Of a stretch of DNA of 64,000 nucleotides, positions 18,448-28,553 are shown in pieces (position 1 is the stretch's first letter; every line of letters starts with the position of its first letter). A program made the position numbers and the translations under genes. Origin of the DNA: Chitinophagaceae bacterium (GTDB lineage Bacteria > Bacteroidota > Bacteroidia > Chitinophagales > Chitinophagaceae); assembly GCA_947454715.1 (NCBI GenBank), contig CANGMZ010000001.1:31359-95358 (forward strand), written 5' to 3'. The notes beneath the pieces are model-generated. The model did not search any database and was not told the origin of the DNA. It saw nothing but the letters and a program-made list of their open reading frames with translations.

Positions 18448-19404
18448 ATGAGTTTAGACCTATCTATAGTCATACCCTTGTATAACGAAGAGGAATCACT
18501 TCCTGAGCTGGTGGCCTGGATAGAGAAAGTATGCACTGCCAACAATTTTTCGCGTGAGATCATCATGATAGATGATGGTAGCACAGATGATAGCTGGCAA
18601 GTTGTAGAAAAACTAACAGCTGAATTTGCTTCTGTAAGAGGTATAAAGTTTCAGCGTAATTATGGCAAAAGTCCGGCATTACACGAAGGGTTTAAAGCAG
18701 CCTCAGGTAATGTTATTATTACTATGGATGCCGATCTGCAGGACAGCCCCGATGAAATTCCTGAACTTTATAGCATGATTGTTAATGATGGCTTTGATCT
18801 GGTTAGTGGCTGGAAAAAAGTTCGTTATGATAATGCAGTTACCAAAAATCTGCCTTCTAAGTTATATAATGGTGTAAACCGCCGCCTTACCGGCATTAAG
18901 CTGCACGATATGAACTGCGGTCTTAAAGCGTATAAACGTAAGGTTGTTAAGAGTATAGAAGTATATGGCGAAATGCACCGTTTCATTCCGGTATTGGCTA
19001 AGTATGCCGGCTTTAAGAAAATAGGTGAAAAAGTAGTACAGCACAGAGCTCGTAAATATGGTAGTTCAAAATTTGGTTGGGAACGCTTTATTAATGGCTT
19101 TTTAGATTTATTGTCTATTCAGTTTGTGAGCAGGTTTGGTAAAAAACCGATGCATCTTTTTGGTGCTATGGGTTCATTTACCTTTTTGATTGGTTTCTTC
19201 TTTACAATGTCATTGATTATTGACAAGATTCGTTTTGGTGATAATTTTAGTATTACCAACAAGCCGGCATTTTATTTGTCATTAACTGCAATGGTGGTGG
19301 GTACGTTGTTTTTCCTCACTGGTTTCCTTGCAGAATTGATTACCAGAAATGCGGCTGATAGGAACGTTTACCTGATGGATGAAAAGATAGGTTGGGATAA
19401 CTGA
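18448..19404 (+). CDS. glycosyltransferase family 2 (DPM1/GtrB-like) with C-terminal TM segments
   Basis: DLSIVIPLYNEEESLPELV, MDADLQDSPDEIPEL, RKYGSSKFGWERF; two C-terminal hydrophobic helices. Confidence 0.92.
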   Translation: MSLDLSIVIPLYNEEESLPELVAWIEKVCTANNFSREIIMIDDGSTDDSWQVVEKLTAEFASVRGIKFQRNYGKSPALHEGFKAASGNVIITMDADLQDSPDEIPELYSMIVNDGFDLVSGWKKVRYDNAVTKNLPSKLYNGVNRRLTGIKLHDMNCGLKAYKRKVVKSIEVYGEMHRFIPVLAKYAGFKKIGEKVVQHRARKYGSSKFGWERFINGFLDLLSIQFVSRFGKKPMHLFGAMGSFTFLIGFFFTMSLIIDKIRFGDNFSITNKPAFYLSLTAMVVGTLFFLTGFLAELITRNAADRNVYLMDEKIGWDN

Positions 19405-19427
19405 TTTTCAAGCTACTGATATCATAT

Positions 19428-19458
19428 TTACGGCCGAAGCATCTAGCTTCGGCCGTAA
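19428..19458. terminator. hairpin terminator between convergent GT2 and purN
   Basis: ttacggccgaagc-atcta-gcttcggccgtaa. Confidence 0.85.
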
Positions 19459-19506
19459 TAATTTTTGAGCATCATTATTGTAAAGATGTGTGAAAACCAA
19501 CTGTCC

Positions 19507-20073
19507 TTACATTGATTTCAGTAGAAACTCAATTGTTCTTGGATAGTAGAAATGCTCCAATTTATGGATGCGTGCAGCAAGGTCATCGGGGCTGTCGGTA
19601 GCTAAAACATCGCAACATGCCTGGGTAATAGTGTTGCCATTATCATATACCTCATCAACATGGTGTATCGTAATGCCTGATTGCTTTTCTTTATTCCTTA
19701 TTACCGCATTATGTACATGATGGCCATACATGCCCTTTCCGCCATAAGCCGGAAGCAAAGCAGGGTGAATATTGATGATTTTATTTGGGAATGCCTGAAT
19801 CACTGATGCCGGTATTTTCCATAAAAAGCCCGCAAGAACAATAAGTGACGGATTGAGGTCTGTCATTTGTTCTATCATCATTGCCTCACCAAAAGTCTCT
19901 TTGTTGATTGCCAAAAATGGAATATGCTCTCTTTCAGCAATGTCGCGCACTCCGGCACCTGGTTTATTACAAACAATCAATGACACCTTTGCCTGACCAT
20001 TTTGTTTAAAATGATCAATTATAGCTTGTGCGTTACTGCCTGCGCCTGATGCAAAGATGATTATGGAGTGCAT
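19507..20073 (-). CDS. purN: phosphoribosylglycinamide formyltransferase
   Basis: IIIFASGAGSNAQAIIDHF, LAGFLWKIP, IINIHPALLPAYGGKGMYGHHVHNAVI. Confidence 0.95.
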   Translation of the reverse strand: MHSIIIFASGAGSNAQAIIDHFKQNGQAKVSLIVCNKPGAGVRDIAEREHIPFLAINKETFGEAMMIEQMTDLNPSLIVLAGFLWKIPASVIQAFPNKIINIHPALLPAYGGKGMYGHHVHNAVIRNKEKQSGITIHHVDEVYDNGNTITQACCDVLATDSPDDLAARIHKLEHFYYPRTIEFLLKSM

Positions 20074-20104
20074 AATATTAAATCAAATGGTGAAAATAGA
20101 TTGA

Positions 20105-20983
20105 TTACAGACCTGCCACCGGTTGAGCGATGTGATGAGTAGCAGTGGTAGTAGGCTTTGGTGTTGTCTCTTCTTTAGGCTCTTTCTTTATTACTCCTGT
20201 GAATATGAGCGCTAATATGGCTGCGCCTGCTATTATGCGATACACTCCGAAAGCCTTAAAGCTGTGTTTCTGTACATAAGTAATAAATGACTTGATGGCC
20301 AAAACAGAAACCACAAATGATATTAGACAACCTACTAACAACATACTGATATTAGAGGAGTGAAATACTTCAGGCGTTTCCTTGTAGGTGTCCAGGATGT
20401 CTTTTGCGGTAGCTGCAGCCATTGTAGGCACAGCGAGAAAGAAAGAGAATTCAGCTGCTACTTTCTTGTCGAGCTTTGATGCCATGCCACCTATAATGGT
20501 AGATGCACTGCGACTGAGTCCCGGGAATATAATAGAGAGTATCTGGAACAAACCAATTTTCAGCGCCTGACCATTAGTGATATCTTCTTCATTATGAATA
20601 GATGGTTTTTTGAACCAATTATCTACAAATAACAACAATACGCCACCTAGAAGTGTTATACATGCTATAGCTGTAACATTACCCAGTAGGTGTGCAATAT
20701 GTTTTTTCAGCAGCAAACCAAATACTAATGCAGGGATAACTGCGATAATGAGTTTTACATAAAAAGCTATTCCCTTGAAATTGAGGAACTTTTTCCAATA
20801 TAAAACTATGACTGCCATAACAGCTGCAAATTGTATCACAATATCAAACATATTGCTGAATGGCTCGTGAGGATCCATTTGCATGATAGCTTTTGTAAAC
20901 TTGATGTGTGCGGTTGAAGATATAGGGAGAAACTCCGTAACTCCTTCTATAACGGCAATAACTACAGATTGTAACCAGGTCAT
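20105..20983 (-). CDS. uppP: undecaprenyl-diphosphatase
   Basis: AVIEGVTEFLPISSTAHI and FPGLSRSASTIIGGM motifs; multiple TM helices. Confidence 0.96.
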   Translation of the reverse strand: MTWLQSVVIAVIEGVTEFLPISSTAHIKFTKAIMQMDPHEPFSNMFDIVIQFAAVMAVIVLYWKKFLNFKGIAFYVKLIIAVIPALVFGLLLKKHIAHLLGNVTAIACITLLGGVLLLFVDNWFKKPSIHNEEDITNGQALKIGLFQILSIIFPGLSRSASTIIGGMASKLDKKVAAEFSFFLAVPTMAAATAKDILDTYKETPEVFHSSNISMLLVGCLISFVVSVLAIKSFITYVQKHSFKAFGVYRIIAGAAILALIFTGVIKKEPKEETTPKPTTTATHHIAQPVAGL

Positions 20984-20986
20984 GTT

Positions 20987-21607
20987 TTACGGAATGTTTA
21001 TGTATTTATGAGTTTGCAAAGATAATTGCCACTGTGGATGTTGTTGTATATAATCTATTATCAGGGGTGTTACGCTATCGCGCTTGCTCCATTCCGGCTG
21101 CAAATATAACAAGCAGTCGGGCCCCACTTTCGCAGCATGCTCTTCTGCCCATTTTAGATCACTTGGGTGGTATACAACTACTTTCAGTTCATTTGCCTTG
21201 TCCAGCGTTTCTTGTATCGGGGCTTTAAATTTTTTAGGGGAAAGTGTTACCCAGTCAATAGCACCGTTAATAGGATAAGATCCTGACGTTTCTATATGCG
21301 TTGCAAAGCCCTGCTGATGCAGTTGGTTGCAAAGTGCAGTGAGGTCATGCATGGCAGGCTCGCCACCTGTTATTACAGCTATTCTGCCGGGATTAGCGGA
21401 TGCAATGCTCACTATTTCTGCAACACTCATTTTGGGATGCTTTTCTGCGTCCCAGCTTTCTTTTACATCGCACCACACGCAGCCTACATCGCAGCCGCCC
21501 AGTCTTATAAAGTATGCCGCCTTTCCTGTATGCAAGCCTTCTCCCTGAAGGGTATAGAAGTGCTCCATTACTGGATATAAGACATTATTTGATTCGGTAT
21601 TTGTCAA
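20987..21607 (-). CDS. queE: 7-carboxy-7-deazaguanine synthase
   Basis: MEHFYTLQGEGLHTGKAAYFIRLGGCDVGCVWCDVKESWD (radical SAM Cx3Cx2C variant), ITGGEPAMHD. Start is TTG at 21607 or ATG at 21568. Confidence 0.93.
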   Translation of the reverse strand: MTNTESNNVLYPVMEHFYTLQGEGLHTGKAAYFIRLGGCDVGCVWCDVKESWDAEKHPKMSVAEIVSIASANPGRIAVITGGEPAMHDLTALCNQLHQQGFATHIETSGSYPINGAIDWVTLSPKKFKAPIQETLDKANELKVVVYHPSDLKWAEEHAAKVGPDCLLYLQPEWSKRDSVTPLIIDYIQQHPQWQLSLQTHKYINIP

Positions 21608-21676
21608 AATAAAATTATTTAGTACTCCGCTTCCTGAGGAGTTATTTTCATGGAGAACTGTGTTAAGATGAATATG

Positions 21677-22561
21677 TTATGCTTTTATGGCTTTTTGTTT
21701 TGCAGCCAATAATGTGTTTTTCATTAAACCGCAAATTGTCATTGGGCCAACTCCCTTGGGTACCGGCGTAATATAGCTGCAAAGCGGTGCTACATTGTCA
21801 TAATCAACGTCTCCCACTAATCTGGATCCGCTTTTTTTCGTTGCATCGTCTATTCTGTTGATGCCTACGTCAATGATAATAGCTCCCGGCTTTACCATGT
21901 CTGCAGTCACAAAGAATGGTTTGCCAATAGCGGCTACAATCACATCTGCCGTGCGGGTAATCTCTGCAAGGTTTTTTGTGCGGGAGTGGGTGAGTGTTAC
22001 TGTGGCATTACCCGGTTTGGTATTGCGACTCAGTAATATTGTCATTGGTGTACCTACAATGTTACTGCGACCTATGACTACACAATGAAGTCCTGCTACA
22101 TCAATATTGTAATGCTCCAGCATCAACATTATGCCGTAAGGCGTTGCCGGTAAAAAAGTAGGTTGCCCCAACATCATTTTTCCCTGAGATATTGGGTGGA
22201 AACCATCCACGTCTTTGGCGGGGTCAATAGTGTTGATGATCAAATCGCCAGAAATATGATCCGGTAATGGTAATTGTACTAATATGCCATCCACATCAGC
22301 ATTGGCATTGAGTTGTTTCACTTCATTGATTAGCTGCGTTTCAGTTATTGTAGTGTCAAAACGGAGCAATGTAGATTCGAACCCAAGTTCTGCACAGCTT
22401 TTTACTTTATGCCCTACATAGGCCTCACTTGCGGGGTTGTTACCTACTAATATGGCCGCCAGATGTGGTTTTTTGCCACCATTTGCCTGCCAGTCAATAA
22501 CATCCTGTTTTATTTGCTCTTTGATATGAGCGGATACGAGTGCGCCGTCAAGTATTTGCAT
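21677..22561 (-). CDS. folD: bifunctional methylenetetrahydrofolate dehydrogenase / cyclohydrolase
   Basis: VGNNPASEAYVGHKVKSCAELG, DGILVQLPLPDHI, PVPKGVGPMTICGLMKNT. Confidence 0.97.
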   Translation of the reverse strand: MQILDGALVSAHIKEQIKQDVIDWQANGGKKPHLAAILVGNNPASEAYVGHKVKSCAELGFESTLLRFDTTITETQLINEVKQLNANADVDGILVQLPLPDHISGDLIINTIDPAKDVDGFHPISQGKMMLGQPTFLPATPYGIMLMLEHYNIDVAGLHCVVIGRSNIVGTPMTILLSRNTKPGNATVTLTHSRTKNLAEITRTADVIVAAIGKPFFVTADMVKPGAIIIDVGINRIDDATKKSGSRLVGDVDYDNVAPLCSYITPVPKGVGPMTICGLMKNTLLAAKQKAIKA

Positions 22562-22565
22562 ACTG

Positions 22566-22573
22566 CAAATATA
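22566..22573 (-). promoter_or_regulatory. -7 box TATATTTG 4 nt before the folD ATG
   Basis: Exact TAnnTTTG match on the minus strand. Confidence 0.55.
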
Positions 22574-22631
22574 AACATTTGAAGGTTTGTTAAATGCAAT
22601 ACAGGAATGCCTGTTTAATTAATGATGGTAA

Positions 22632-23660
22632 TTATGCATTCTTATTCATGCGTGCATAAGTGATTTTTGATATTTCACTTATGGTTTGAGTTAATTTTTG
22701 CAAGTCTGTACCCTTGGTCATAACAGTGATAAGGTATGCAGTATTATTCAAATACACAATGCCCGTTTCGTGCAGTTGATGCAGCTGCTGTGAGCCCGCC
22801 TCACCAAATTTATGAGCAATCTTTACATTATCAGGTAAGCCTTTTACTAAGCCATCTTTAAAGTTGCATTGTGCCAGCAGCGAGGTGGCAAATTCTGATG
22901 CCGGGATAGTAAGGTATGATGCGTTATACAATGCTTCCATGAATATTGAATAGTCGTGGGTGCTTATGGTATAAGTAAGATAATCAGCTGCATTAGGCTT
23001 AGGTGGCGTTAATCCCAGATCGGAAAAAACTTTAATAAGTATTTCCGGTTTCATAATCCCGTTTAACAACTGTGTTGCATTATTATCTGAATAAGCAATC
23101 ATATATGTTAAAAGCTCTTTTACTGTATATGATTGCCCCGACTGTATACTTTTTGTTTCGTATGTCTGCTTTACGTTTACAACAGACTGAGTTGTATAAA
23201 GAATCTTCTTGTTCAACAGTGCGGGGTCGGTCTCTGCCATTCTGAGTATGGTGAGCATTACCGGTAATTTAAATAATGAACCAGGCAGATAACCTTCTCC
23301 CGGGTTTACCGCAGTCCAGTCATCAGAAGATAATTCTTTTAAGTAAACAGATGCAGAGGTAATAATTCCGGATTGTTTTTCATTTTCAATGAGCGTTGAG
23401 ATCTCTTGTTTAACAGATTCAAGGCTTTTGGCTTCGCACTCCGGTGCGTTATTTAACAATGGCTTAATGTATTTATAGCCTTTTAAACGAGCTACGGTGT
23501 AATTACAACTTACATTCGTAGGGGTTACAGAGTCTACAACTTCATTGGCAGAAGCGTGAGACAAGCTACTTTTTTGTAAAATAAAAAAACTGACTGCACT
23601 GCAAGCTAATGCAAATACAAGTGTGTAAGAAAGGGGTATTTTCTTTTTAAGTAAGTTCAT
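22632..23660 (-). CDS. class A beta-lactamase-like serine hydrolase (probably not a lactamase)
   Basis: GSLFKLP (SxxK), AYSDNNA (SDN), AHKFGEAG (K-F-G in place of KTG); N-terminal TM/signal. Confidence 0.8.
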   Translation of the reverse strand: MNLLKKKIPLSYTLVFALACSAVSFFILQKSSLSHASANEVVDSVTPTNVSCNYTVARLKGYKYIKPLLNNAPECEAKSLESVKQEISTLIENEKQSGIITSASVYLKELSSDDWTAVNPGEGYLPGSLFKLPVMLTILRMAETDPALLNKKILYTTQSVVNVKQTYETKSIQSGQSYTVKELLTYMIAYSDNNATQLLNGIMKPEILIKVFSDLGLTPPKPNAADYLTYTISTHDYSIFMEALYNASYLTIPASEFATSLLAQCNFKDGLVKGLPDNVKIAHKFGEAGSQQLHQLHETGIVYLNNTAYLITVMTKGTDLQKLTQTISEISKITYARMNKNA

Positions 23661-24031
23661 TAAGGTTATATTTTGGGTATATTTTATAAATGCAGCACTG
23701 CAAGTAGCTACATTTATCTTGCTACTAAATTATGTAATTAAGAGAGTTTACTGTCGAAAAATGTTGTTAAAAACGCATTAAAAATAAATCAAATTATACT
23801 ATGCTGGTTGTCTGAATTGTATACTTTGATATGTGTTAGCTTTAAAAAATAAGTGATTTTAGATGTTTTTACTATACTGAAATACATAATTTCATAAAGT
23901 GCTGTTTATCTGTATTTTATAATAATTTGGCTTTTTTTATGTTTGCGAAGGTACGATTTTGTACTCCTTAATGTATCGCCAAAATAAGTAGTTCTGATGC
24001 ATTCATTTGTTTTAGGTAATACATTATCACT

Positions 24032-24039
24032 TATGTTTG
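24032..24039 (+). promoter_or_regulatory. promoter: TTTG (24006-24009) -N22- TATGTTTG upstream of the endonuclease I gene
   Basis: Exact TAnnTTTG with an upstream TTTG. Confidence 0.5.
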
Positions 24040-24054
24040 TAAAAACCAGACATC

Positions 24055-25149
24055 GTGAAGAGATATATTATTTCTATTTTCCTGTTATTGCCATTTTTGT
24101 CTTTTGCTCAAATACCTGCGGGTTATTATACATCAGCAACCGGATTGAACGGTCAGTCACTTCGGGTTGCACTCAGAAATATCATAAGACCACACACTGT
24201 CCTCAGTTATACCCCGGGTTTATGGAATGCCTACGCAACAACAGATGTGAAGCCGAACGGTAAACTTTGGGATATTTACTCAGATGTGCCCGGAGGAACA
24301 CCTTTGTATGAGTACGTAATTGGTGCGTCATCGTCTGGTGGTAACCAATGTGGTAGTGTGAGCCCGTCGGCAGAAGGTAGCTGTTACAACAGAGAGCACA
24401 CTTGGCCACAAAGTAAGTTTGCGAGCGATACACCCATGCAGAGTGATTTATTCATTGTTTACCCAACTGATTACTATGTGAACGGTCAACGAGGTGATCT
24501 GCCTTATGGTATTGCCGGAACAGTATCTCACACCTTTAGCAATGGCAGTAAAATCGGGACGAACAATTTTCCAGGTGCACCTACAGGTAATTGTTATGAG
24601 CCGGTTGATGCTTATAAGGGAGATTTAGCTCGTACGTACTTTTATGTCGCTACTTGTTATTGGGGGGCTGATAGTGTGAATTTCACCAGTTGGGAGACCG
24701 CTACAGGGTTGACTTTCAATCCCTGGGCTATACAGATGTTACTACAGTGGCATCATAATGACCCGGTGAGCCAAAAGGAAATGGACAGAAATAATGCCGC
24801 ATACTCTTTGCAACATAATCGTAATCCGTTTATTGACCATCCTGAATATGCAGATTGTATATGGGGTGGCTGTTCTGATGGGGTAACGGATGTACGTAAC
24901 GATTTGAAAGGTGTTTTTGTTGCTGCACTGCAAGGCAGTAACATACTCAATGTGAATTGGAGCAATGTGAGTAATGATGTGGTCACCGGTGTAAGTGTGC
25001 TGAATATGAGCGGACAATTAGTATTTCATTCAGGAACTACAAATACGAGTGAGTTGACTGTATCAACGGGAGACTGGGCAAAAGGAGTATATGTAGTGAG
25101 GATACAGAGCCTGCGAACAGTAGTGAGCCAAAAGGTAGTATTGCAATAA
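24055..25149 (+). CDS. secreted endonuclease I family nuclease with T9SS type A sorting domain
   Basis: GTG start; signal peptide MKRYIISIFLLLPFLSFAQ; SCYNREHTWPQSKF active-site motif; C-terminal GDWAKGVYVVRIQSLRTVVSQKVVLQ sorting domain. Confidence 0.9.
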   Translation: MKRYIISIFLLLPFLSFAQIPAGYYTSATGLNGQSLRVALRNIIRPHTVLSYTPGLWNAYATTDVKPNGKLWDIYSDVPGGTPLYEYVIGASSSGGNQCGSVSPSAEGSCYNREHTWPQSKFASDTPMQSDLFIVYPTDYYVNGQRGDLPYGIAGTVSHTFSNGSKIGTNNFPGAPTGNCYEPVDAYKGDLARTYFYVATCYWGADSVNFTSWETATGLTFNPWAIQMLLQWHHNDPVSQKEMDRNNAAYSLQHNRNPFIDHPEYADCIWGGCSDGVTDVRNDLKGVFVAALQGSNILNVNWSNVSNDVVTGVSVLNMSGQLVFHSGTTNTSELTVSTGDWAKGVYVVRIQSLRTVVSQKVVLQ

Positions 25150-25166
25150 GCAACAATTGAATAATT

Positions 25167-25202
25167 AAAGAGCGGCAAACGGTCAGTTTGCCGCTCTTTT
25201 TG
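25167..25202. terminator. bidirectional rho-independent terminator
   Basis: aaagagcggcaaac-ggtca-gtttgccgctcttt followed by T. Confidence 0.92.
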
Positions 25203-25232
25203 GTTGTATTGGAATCTTAAACAAAGAGTGGA

Positions 25233-28163
25233 TTAGTATCCGAAAATCTCGTCTAAAGATAGTTTCTTAACATCTCCTACTTTCTTGATGTCATCAGCAT
25301 TCAGCTTGTTTTCTGAAGCCAGCAGGCAATAGGTATATGGCTTGTTAGCAATATTGTCTGCATGGAATTTTTTGATGTCATTAAACTGAAGTTTGTCCGC
25401 ACTTTCATAGATATTTTTGCGGATATCTGTTGTCAGTCCTTTACGCTCTGCAGCAAGGTAGTTATAGATAATGCCATCTTGTGTGATACGTTCTGTTTCT
25501 ATATCTTTTTTCATTGCAGACTTAGCTGCTACCATATTGTTCTCAATAGATGGCAATTCGTTCAGCAATTCGTTCATCGCCTTGACAGACTCGTTGAACT
25601 TATCTGCCTGGCAACCAATGTATGCCATAACTACATAAGGATCTTCTTTCTTATCAGGTGCTGCATAGTAGGCATTAGTAGAATAAGCAAGTGCTTTGCT
25701 TTCTCTGATAGTTTGGAACACCAATGCGCCCATGCCACTGCCGAAATAATTGTTGAAGATATCGATAGTAGGCTGTTTTGCAGGGTCATAACCAGATATA
25801 TTTCTTATCCAGCGAATCTCACTCTGTACCATGTCATAGTTAGCAAACAATACTTCATTTTTAGATTGCGTAGTAAAGGTAAACACCTTAGCCGCAGTAG
25901 CAGGCTTGAACATTGCCGGTTCAGTATGTGCTGCTTTCAGAGAAGAGGTAAGGCCAGCCATTGAAGCAGGACCATAATAGAGAATGCGGTGGCTGTAGTT
26001 GAACATGCCGTGCAATATCTCAGTTAACTCTGCACTGGTAAGGTTTTTTAACTCTTCATTACTCAGTACATTGTTGAACGGGTTGTTTGCTCCATAACGT
26101 GCGTAGCTTGTAAGGCCTTGCATGATCTGCCCTTTATTGTTTTTGGCATCAGCACGGCTTTTGTTGATACGCGCTTTAAGTGAGGCCAATGCTTTGTCGT
26201 CAGCAACGCAGTTAGTCATGAGGTTTTCAAAAAGTGCTACTGCTTTGTCGAAATTTTCCTGCAGACCTTCTATACTTACGGTAGTATATTCACCTGTAGC
26301 AGCAACATTAAAGCTGCAAGCAAGTGTATAGAATTCTTTAGAGAACTCTTCAGCACTCATCTTGTCAGTACCCAAAAACTGCAGATATTGAGCTGCAATA
26401 GCCAGGCGTTTATCATTCCATGTTCCCATCTTGAAGCGGTATGCCATGCGGAAGAGACCATTATCATCATTATGCACATACAAAATCTCTGCAGGGCCAA
26501 GATTGCCTTTACTGATATCCTTGTTGTAGTCGAGCCACACAGGTGCAACCGGAGTGGTTGGCATGCTGTTTACGTCTTTTACAAATTTAGATTGAGCACC
26601 GGCATTTGTTTCAACAGGTGTAATAGGTGGTTTGCTCACCTTTACCACACTATTGTCTTCACCTTTACGTTTGTAGATGGCTACATAGTTATTAGCAAAG
26701 TATTTGTTGGCGAAGTCTGTGATATCTTTTTTGCTGATTGCAGAAAGACGCTCAATGTAATCAACATCATCTTTCCAATCTTCTTCAGATGTGAATGCAT
26801 TCATAAGTGCAGAGGCGCGCGAACTGTAATTCTCGCTTTGCTGCATCATTGCTTTTTTCTGGTTGTTGATGATAGAGGTAACCAACTTGTCGTCGAAGTT
26901 GCCTTTTTTAAGGTTCTCTATTTCTCCCAGCATCAATGCTTTCACGTCTTCCAGACTTTGACCCATTGTTGGGTTGCCCTGCAGATACATGTAACCATGA
27001 TCTATAAGGATATCTGCACTGGCAGATGCACGCAACAGTTTTTGTTTTTTAACAAGGTTAAGATCTATTAGACCTGCACGGCCATTTGTGAGTATCTGGC
27101 CCACAATGTCTGCCAGAATAGCATCTTTTGCATGTACACCAGGCAGTCTGTAACCTATTGCTACAAATTCAGCATCAGGACCTTTTACTTCTTTTTCTAT
27201 TGGTGCAGTAATAGGTGCTTCAGGTTGGAAGGTGTATGGGTTTATCTTCTTCGATTTGAGTTGAGAGAAGTAATTGTCCACCTTTCCTATCATTACATCA
27301 GGATCGAAATCGCCGGCAATGATAATGCCCATATTGTTAGGCACATAGTACGTGTTGAAGTATTTTCTGATCTCCAGTAACGACGGGTTTTTCAGATGTT
27401 CAATAGTACCTATGGTTGTTTGCTTACCGTAGTTGTGGTTTTTGAACAGATTGGACAACATCAATTCAGATACCTTGCGGCCATCGTTATCGAGGGTGCG
27501 GTTTTTCTCTTCATACACCGCTTCGAGCTCTGTATGGAAGATACGGAACACAGGGTTACTGAAGCGGTCGTATTGCACTTTCAGGAACTTATCCACAGCA
27601 TTGGATGGTATATCTTCTGTATAAACCGTTTGCTCGAAAGAGGTGAAGGCATTTGTTCCTTTTGCGCCCATTGACGACATCATTTTGTCGTATTCATTGG
27701 CAATTGCCATTTTAGCAGCTAAACCGGAAACGGAGTCGATTCGGTGATAAATGACTTTACGTTTTGCCTCATCTGTAGTGTGGTTGTACTCTTCATACAG
27801 ACCGTCTATCATGGTGAGGTATGGTTTCTCCTTGCTATAGTCGAGCGAACCGTAGTTTTCTGTACCCTTGAACATCATGTGCTCCAGGTAATGTGCAAGA
27901 CCTGTATGGTCTGCCGGGTCAGTTTTACTTCCGGCTTTTGTAGCAATGAACACATGCATACGCGGCTCTTTTTTAGTAGGGCTGAGAATGATGGTCATAC
28001 CATTGCTAAGGGTGTAGAAGCGCGCCTGCATTGGGTCGTTGGTTACATATTTATACTTGTAACCGCCTGATTTGGCGTCTTTCCATTCGTGCACCTCTTT
28101 TGCCGATACCACACCTGATATAAGCAGGGCAGCCAGCAAAGCGGTTATTTTTAGTTTTCGCAT
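25233..28163 (-). CDS. M16 family (insulinase/pitrilysin-like) metallopeptidase
   Basis: 976 aa; GLAHYLEHMMFKG (HxxEH), downstream E (ELEAVYEEKNR), two M16 halves. Confidence 0.95.
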   Translation of the reverse strand: MRKLKITALLAALLISGVVSAKEVHEWKDAKSGGYKYKYVTNDPMQARFYTLSNGMTIILSPTKKEPRMHVFIATKAGSKTDPADHTGLAHYLEHMMFKGTENYGSLDYSKEKPYLTMIDGLYEEYNHTTDEAKRKVIYHRIDSVSGLAAKMAIANEYDKMMSSMGAKGTNAFTSFEQTVYTEDIPSNAVDKFLKVQYDRFSNPVFRIFHTELEAVYEEKNRTLDNDGRKVSELMLSNLFKNHNYGKQTTIGTIEHLKNPSLLEIRKYFNTYYVPNNMGIIIAGDFDPDVMIGKVDNYFSQLKSKKINPYTFQPEAPITAPIEKEVKGPDAEFVAIGYRLPGVHAKDAILADIVGQILTNGRAGLIDLNLVKKQKLLRASASADILIDHGYMYLQGNPTMGQSLEDVKALMLGEIENLKKGNFDDKLVTSIINNQKKAMMQQSENYSSRASALMNAFTSEEDWKDDVDYIERLSAISKKDITDFANKYFANNYVAIYKRKGEDNSVVKVSKPPITPVETNAGAQSKFVKDVNSMPTTPVAPVWLDYNKDISKGNLGPAEILYVHNDDNGLFRMAYRFKMGTWNDKRLAIAAQYLQFLGTDKMSAEEFSKEFYTLACSFNVAATGEYTTVSIEGLQENFDKAVALFENLMTNCVADDKALASLKARINKSRADAKNNKGQIMQGLTSYARYGANNPFNNVLSNEELKNLTSAELTEILHGMFNYSHRILYYGPASMAGLTSSLKAAHTEPAMFKPATAAKVFTFTTQSKNEVLFANYDMVQSEIRWIRNISGYDPAKQPTIDIFNNYFGSGMGALVFQTIRESKALAYSTNAYYAAPDKKEDPYVVMAYIGCQADKFNESVKAMNELLNELPSIENNMVAAKSAMKKDIETERITQDGIIYNYLAAERKGLTTDIRKNIYESADKLQFNDIKKFHADNIANKPYTYCLLASENKLNADDIKKVGDVKKLSLDEIFGY

Positions 28164-28251
28164 ACGAGTTGGTGTATTTATGTTGTAAAATAAGTATTTA
28201 TATGGAATAACAGGTTAAGGACATGAATTTCCTGTTCGCCGGAAAAAAGTG

Positions 28252-28344
28252 AAATCGGGTGTTTTATTGTAGAGGGTCTGATATTCAGATAATTGTAGCA
28301 GACATAAACTACACAAAACACCCGATTTGACCCGAAAACACCCG
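28252..28344. promoter_or_regulatory. cluster of three AAAACACCCG sites (one inverted, two direct) in the M16 peptidase upstream region
   Basis: cgggtgtttt 28256-28265; aaaacacccg 28315-28324 and 28335-28344; the outer two form a 14-bp perfect IR aaatcgggtgtttt/aaaacacccgattt. Confidence 0.5.
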
Positions 28345-28553
28345 GTAGGTAGAGATTGTTGAAATAACTTGTATTTTTTGTGTGTTCATAGAGATAGTGT
28401 ATTTGCAGGCACAAAATAGTCACCACGGTGCATCATAAAAAATGATCTTATCCACAAAAAGTGAGTGTTTGCCGGCTGAAGCGACCTTCGGGTAAGGGAT
28501 TGGTGATTTTTGTATGGATGAGAAGAATTTAAAGAAAGTAGTTTTTTATACCA

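Noticed and set aside
22632-23660. Calling this a beta-lactamase resistance gene
   Set aside because: The third box is KFG rather than KTG and no clear Glu166 motif is visible; reported as a serine hydrolase instead.
26388-27071. 227-aa plus-strand ORF inside the M16 peptidase
   Set aside because: Cys/Phe/His-rich translation typical of an antisense shadow; the M16 frame is unambiguous.
28178-28426. 82-aa minus-strand ORF upstream of the M16 gene
   Set aside because: Overlaps the inverted-repeat/operator cluster and has no protein-like composition; non-coding interpretation preferred.
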